From NCBI RefSeq assembly GCF_038957035.1, contig NZ_CP152412.1:7622501-7686500 (forward strand): 64,000 bases of DNA. Reading direction: 5' to 3'. This document shows positions 62,151 through 64,000 of this stretch, one piece after another. The translations under genes were made by a program, and so were the position numbers. The stretch is from Bradyrhizobium sp. B097. GTDB taxonomy: Bacteria > Pseudomonadota > Alphaproteobacteria > Rhizobiales > Xanthobacteraceae. The first letter of the stretch is position 1. Each line of letters opens with the position of its first letter. The notes beneath the pieces are model-generated. The model saw only the letters and a program-made list of their open reading frames with translations, searched no databases and had not been told where the DNA came from.

Positions 62151-62876
62151 TTACTTCTTCTTGTCGCCACCGCCGGCGGGAGCCTTGGCACCCGCCGCCG
62201 GAGCCGCAGCGCCCGCAGCCGGAGCCGCCGCAGCGGCCGGAGCTGCAGCACCCGCGGCCGGAGCAGCGCCACCAGCAGCCGCCGCAGCTGCGGCCTTCTG
62301 CTCTTCGGCGTAGCCGGACGGCGGCACGATGGTGACCAGCGTCGCGTCCTCGCGGGTCAGCGACTTCACGCCCTTGGGCAGCGTGACCTCGGAGAGATGC
62401 AGGGAGTAGCTGATCTCGAGGCTGCCGACGTCGACTTCGATGTATTGCGGAATGTTGTCGACCGCGCACTCGAGGTCGAGCGCGTGGGTGACGATGTTCA
62501 CCGTGCCGCCGCGCTTGATGCCGGGGGCGGTTTCCGCGTTCACGACGTGCAGCGGCACGCTGACGCGGATGGTCGCGCCTTCACCGAGCCGCATGAAGTC
62601 GACATGGAGCGGGAAGTCCTTCACGGGGTCGAGGTGGAAGTCGCGCGGAATCACGCGGTGCTTCTTGCCCTCGAGGTCGATGTCATAGATCGTGGTCAGG
62701 AACCGGCCCGCCAGGATGCGCTGGCGCAGTTCACGATCGTCGACCGAGATGGTGACGGGGGGCTGGTTGTCTCCGTAGATCACTCCGGGAACTCTCCCGG
62801 CGCGACGCTCTGCCCGGGCGGCCCCCTTGCCGCTCTTCGGACGCGCGGTCGCCTTCAATTCCTTGACGGTCGCCAT
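62151..62876 (-). CDS. rplY: Ribosomal protein L25/general stress protein Ctc
   Basis: 241 residues. The L25 domain (1-95, with PGVIYGDNQPPVTISVD) binds 5S rRNA and the C-terminal TL5 domain (about 96-190) follows. The tail (about 196-241) is an Ala/Pro/Gly-rich, low-complexity run (PAAGAAAPAAAAAPAAG and so on) ending in GGGDKKK. It is a structural part of the large ribosomal subunit. Start of the rplY-pth-ychF unit. Codons in the tail are repetitive, so its length probably varies between strains. Confidence 0.95.
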   Translation of the reverse strand: MATVKELKATARPKSGKGAARAERRAGRVPGVIYGDNQPPVTISVDDRELRQRILAGRFLTTIYDIDLEGKKHRVIPRDFHLDPVKDFPLHVDFMRLGEGATIRVSVPLHVVNAETAPGIKRGGTVNIVTHALDLECAVDNIPQYIEVDVGSLEISYSLHLSEVTLPKGVKSLTREDATLVTIVPPSGYAEEQKAAAAAAAGGAAPAAGAAAPAAAAAPAAGAAAPAAGAKAPAGGGDKKK

Positions 62877-63045
62877 AGCGTTAAGTCCTTGTATTTAAAA
62901 AGTTAAAGGCCGCAGCGCGGCCCATGCTCAGATCCACAGCAAGCCTCCAGGGGTGCGGGGGCCGCGGACGTGGCGGGCTTTTAGCCCCAAAGGGCCGAAA
63001 TGACAAGGAAATGAAGGGATTTTTCTTGGGTTGCCGAGGGAGGAT

Positions 63046-63133
63046 CGTAGCCCGGATGGAGCGAAGCGAAATCCGGGGGCTGGCCCCGCTGAGGCAGTGG
63101 CCCCGGATTGCGCTTCGCTCCATCCGGGCTACG
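63046..63133. repeat. Palindromic repeat, 'CGTAGCCCGGATGGAGCG' family
   Basis: CGTAGCCCGGATGGAGCGAA at 63046 is mirrored by TTCGCTCCATCCGGGCTACG near 63113-63132. It is the third copy of this family in the window and lies between rplY (divergent) and the UbiK-like gene. Confidence 0.88.
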
Positions 63134-63142
63134 CGGCGTCCG

Positions 63143-63403
63143 TCAACCCGCCGAACCGCCGAGCTTGGCTTCCAGCGCCGTGATCCTCGCCTTCAGCGCC
63201 TCGTTCTCCTCGCGCGCCAGGCGGGCCATGTCCTTGACCGCGTCGAATTCCTCGCGCTTGACCACATCGAGGTCGCGCAGGATCCGTTCGGCCTGGTTGC
63301 GCATGACCGTGTCGACCTCACGCTTGACGCCCTGGGCTGCGCCCGCGGCGTCGTTCATCAGACGGCCGATCTCATCGAAAAACCGGTTGCTGGTCTGGGT
63401 CAT
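63143..63403 (-). CDS. Accessory factor UbiK family protein (BMFP-like)
   Basis: From the ATG at 63403 (MTQTSNRFFDEIG) the product has 86 residues; a frame to 63445 has no conserved part. It is almost wholly helical with a long C-terminal coiled coil (VKREEFDAVKDMARLAREENEALKARITALEAKL, about 45-80), the membrane-fusogenic BMFP pattern. UbiK-type factors help the Ubi complex make ubiquinone. Function in Alphaproteobacteria is inferred from homology. Confidence 0.82.
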   Translation of the reverse strand: MTQTSNRFFDEIGRLMNDAAGAAQGVKREVDTVMRNQAERILRDLDVVKREEFDAVKDMARLAREENEALKARITALEAKLGGSAG

Positions 63404-63581
63404 CTGGCAAAACTCTCCGCGTTCACTGGCTTGCGCAAAAGACAATGGCGATCCCCGCCATCCGGTTCAAGTCCGCCGCGAATGGCGGACCTTACGGGCA
63501 CTTGCCTTGTCATGCTCCGGTTTCCTTGCAATCGTATGAACTCACAACAGAAATCGCACACATAACGCGAGCAGAAACGCC

Positions 63582-64000
63582 ATGATCGAGCAGACCGTCG
63601 AGATCCGGACCAAGGACGGCAAAACCACCACCTTCATCACCCATCCCGAACGCGGCGGCCCCTTCCCTGTCGTCATCTTCTACATGGATGCGCCTGGTAT
63701 CCGCGAGGAGCTGCGCGACATGGCGCGCCGGCTCGGCACGTCGGGCTATTATGTGATGCTGCCCAATATGTATTACCGCGCCGGCGCGATGGAGCTCGGC
63801 CCGATCAATCCCGATCCGCAATCGCCCGAGCGCAAGCGCATGTTCGAGCTGATGCACTCGCTCAACATTCCGCTGGTCATGGAAGACACCAAGGGCCTGC
63901 TCGCCTACGCCGAGACGCAGAAGGCCGCCAACACTGGGATCATCGGCACCGTCGGCTACTGCATGAGCGGCCGCTATGCCGTGAACGCGGCGACGCATTT
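63582..64000 (+). CDS. Dienelactone hydrolase family protein, N-terminal part
   Basis: The frame from the ATG at 63582 is open to the right edge (139 codons, product cut off). It begins MIEQTVEIRTKDGKTTTFIT, has FPVVIFYMDAPGIREELRDMARRLGTSGYYVMLPNMYYR, and reaches the nucleophile elbow GTVGYCMSGRYAVNAAT. The cysteine nucleophile in GYCMSG and the surrounding pattern mark the dienelactone hydrolase family, which opens lactones in aromatic degradation or acts as a general esterase. No promoter was recognised in the gap to the divergent UbiK-like gene. Confidence 0.85.
   Translation, partial: MIEQTVEIRTKDGKTTTFITHPERGGPFPVVIFYMDAPGIREELRDMARRLGTSGYYVMLPNMYYRAGAMELGPINPDPQSPERKRMFELMHSLNIPLVMEDTKGLLAYAETQKAANTGIIGTVGYCMSGRYAVNAATH

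Overview
The window looks like chromosome of a GC-rich alphaproteobacterium of the Bradyrhizobium/Nitrobacter/Rhodopseudomonas group, most likely Bradyrhizobium. Three things support this. The chlorite-dismutase-family protein closely follows the short Nitrobacter winogradskyi type as I remember it. DnaG has lost its zinc ligands, as I remember for Rhizobiales primases. The lrp - trxB - lsrB-like - tandem small RNA order matches the rhizobial AbcR locus. Many gaps also carry long-armed palindromic repeats of several families, as in Bradyrhizobium genomes. No phage, plasmid, rRNA or CRISPR locus is present.

Layout. 0-3 kb: the start of an inner-membrane protein, a 24-residue lysine-rich peptide gene with its own terminator, a LysE exporter, a single-domain response regulator and an SDR oxidoreductase. 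3.2-10.4 kb: an FRG-domain protein, a lytic transglycosylase, a DUF4231/SLATT-like membrane protein, a SnoaL-like protein and a large exported TPR-CHAT protein. 10.8-15.2 kb: rpoD and dnaG (macromolecular synthesis genes), then cld, a GGCT-like protein, two transglutaminase-like proteins and a divergent N-formylglutamate amidohydrolase. 19.4-22.5 kb: repeats, a MOSC protein, an IS5-type transposase remnant and a PepSY membrane protein with small genes nearby. 22.6-27.6 kb: a TetR regulator translationally coupled to a two-gene molybdenum hydroxylase in which the iron-sulfur and molybdopterin subunits are fused. 27.8-31.7 kb: an exported LVIVD-repeat protein pair, then an ArsR regulator with three tandem SRPBCC proteins.

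31.9-42.3 kb: acyl-CoA synthetase, a Rieske-FAD reductase, DUF1801, YqeY, an alpha/beta hydrolase, carA, a thioesterase, a mandelate-racemase-family enzyme, a cupin, Dps and a methyltransferase. 42.3-46.9 kb: a tRNA-Cys-like sequence, a hairpin and T-run just before carB, then carB and greA. 47-53 kb: an accessory-looking stretch with less GC-skewed codons. It holds DoxX, a 'PVGK'-repeat exported peptide, a methyltransferase and three lipase/esterase-like proteins. 53-57 kb: Lrp, TrxB, an LsrB/VtlR-type LysR, two tandem AbcR-like small RNAs and a DapA-family enzyme. 57-64 kb: copA with divergent csoR over a shared operator, ychF, pth, rplY, a UbiK-like factor and the start of a dienelactone hydrolase.

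The strongest regulatory signals are the tandem C-rich small RNAs beside the LysR gene, the CsoR palindrome overlapping the csoR start codon, the ArsR palindrome between the -35 and -10 of its own promoter, and the hairpin-plus-T-run before carB. All functional statements rest on motif recognition and memory of families; no database was searched.
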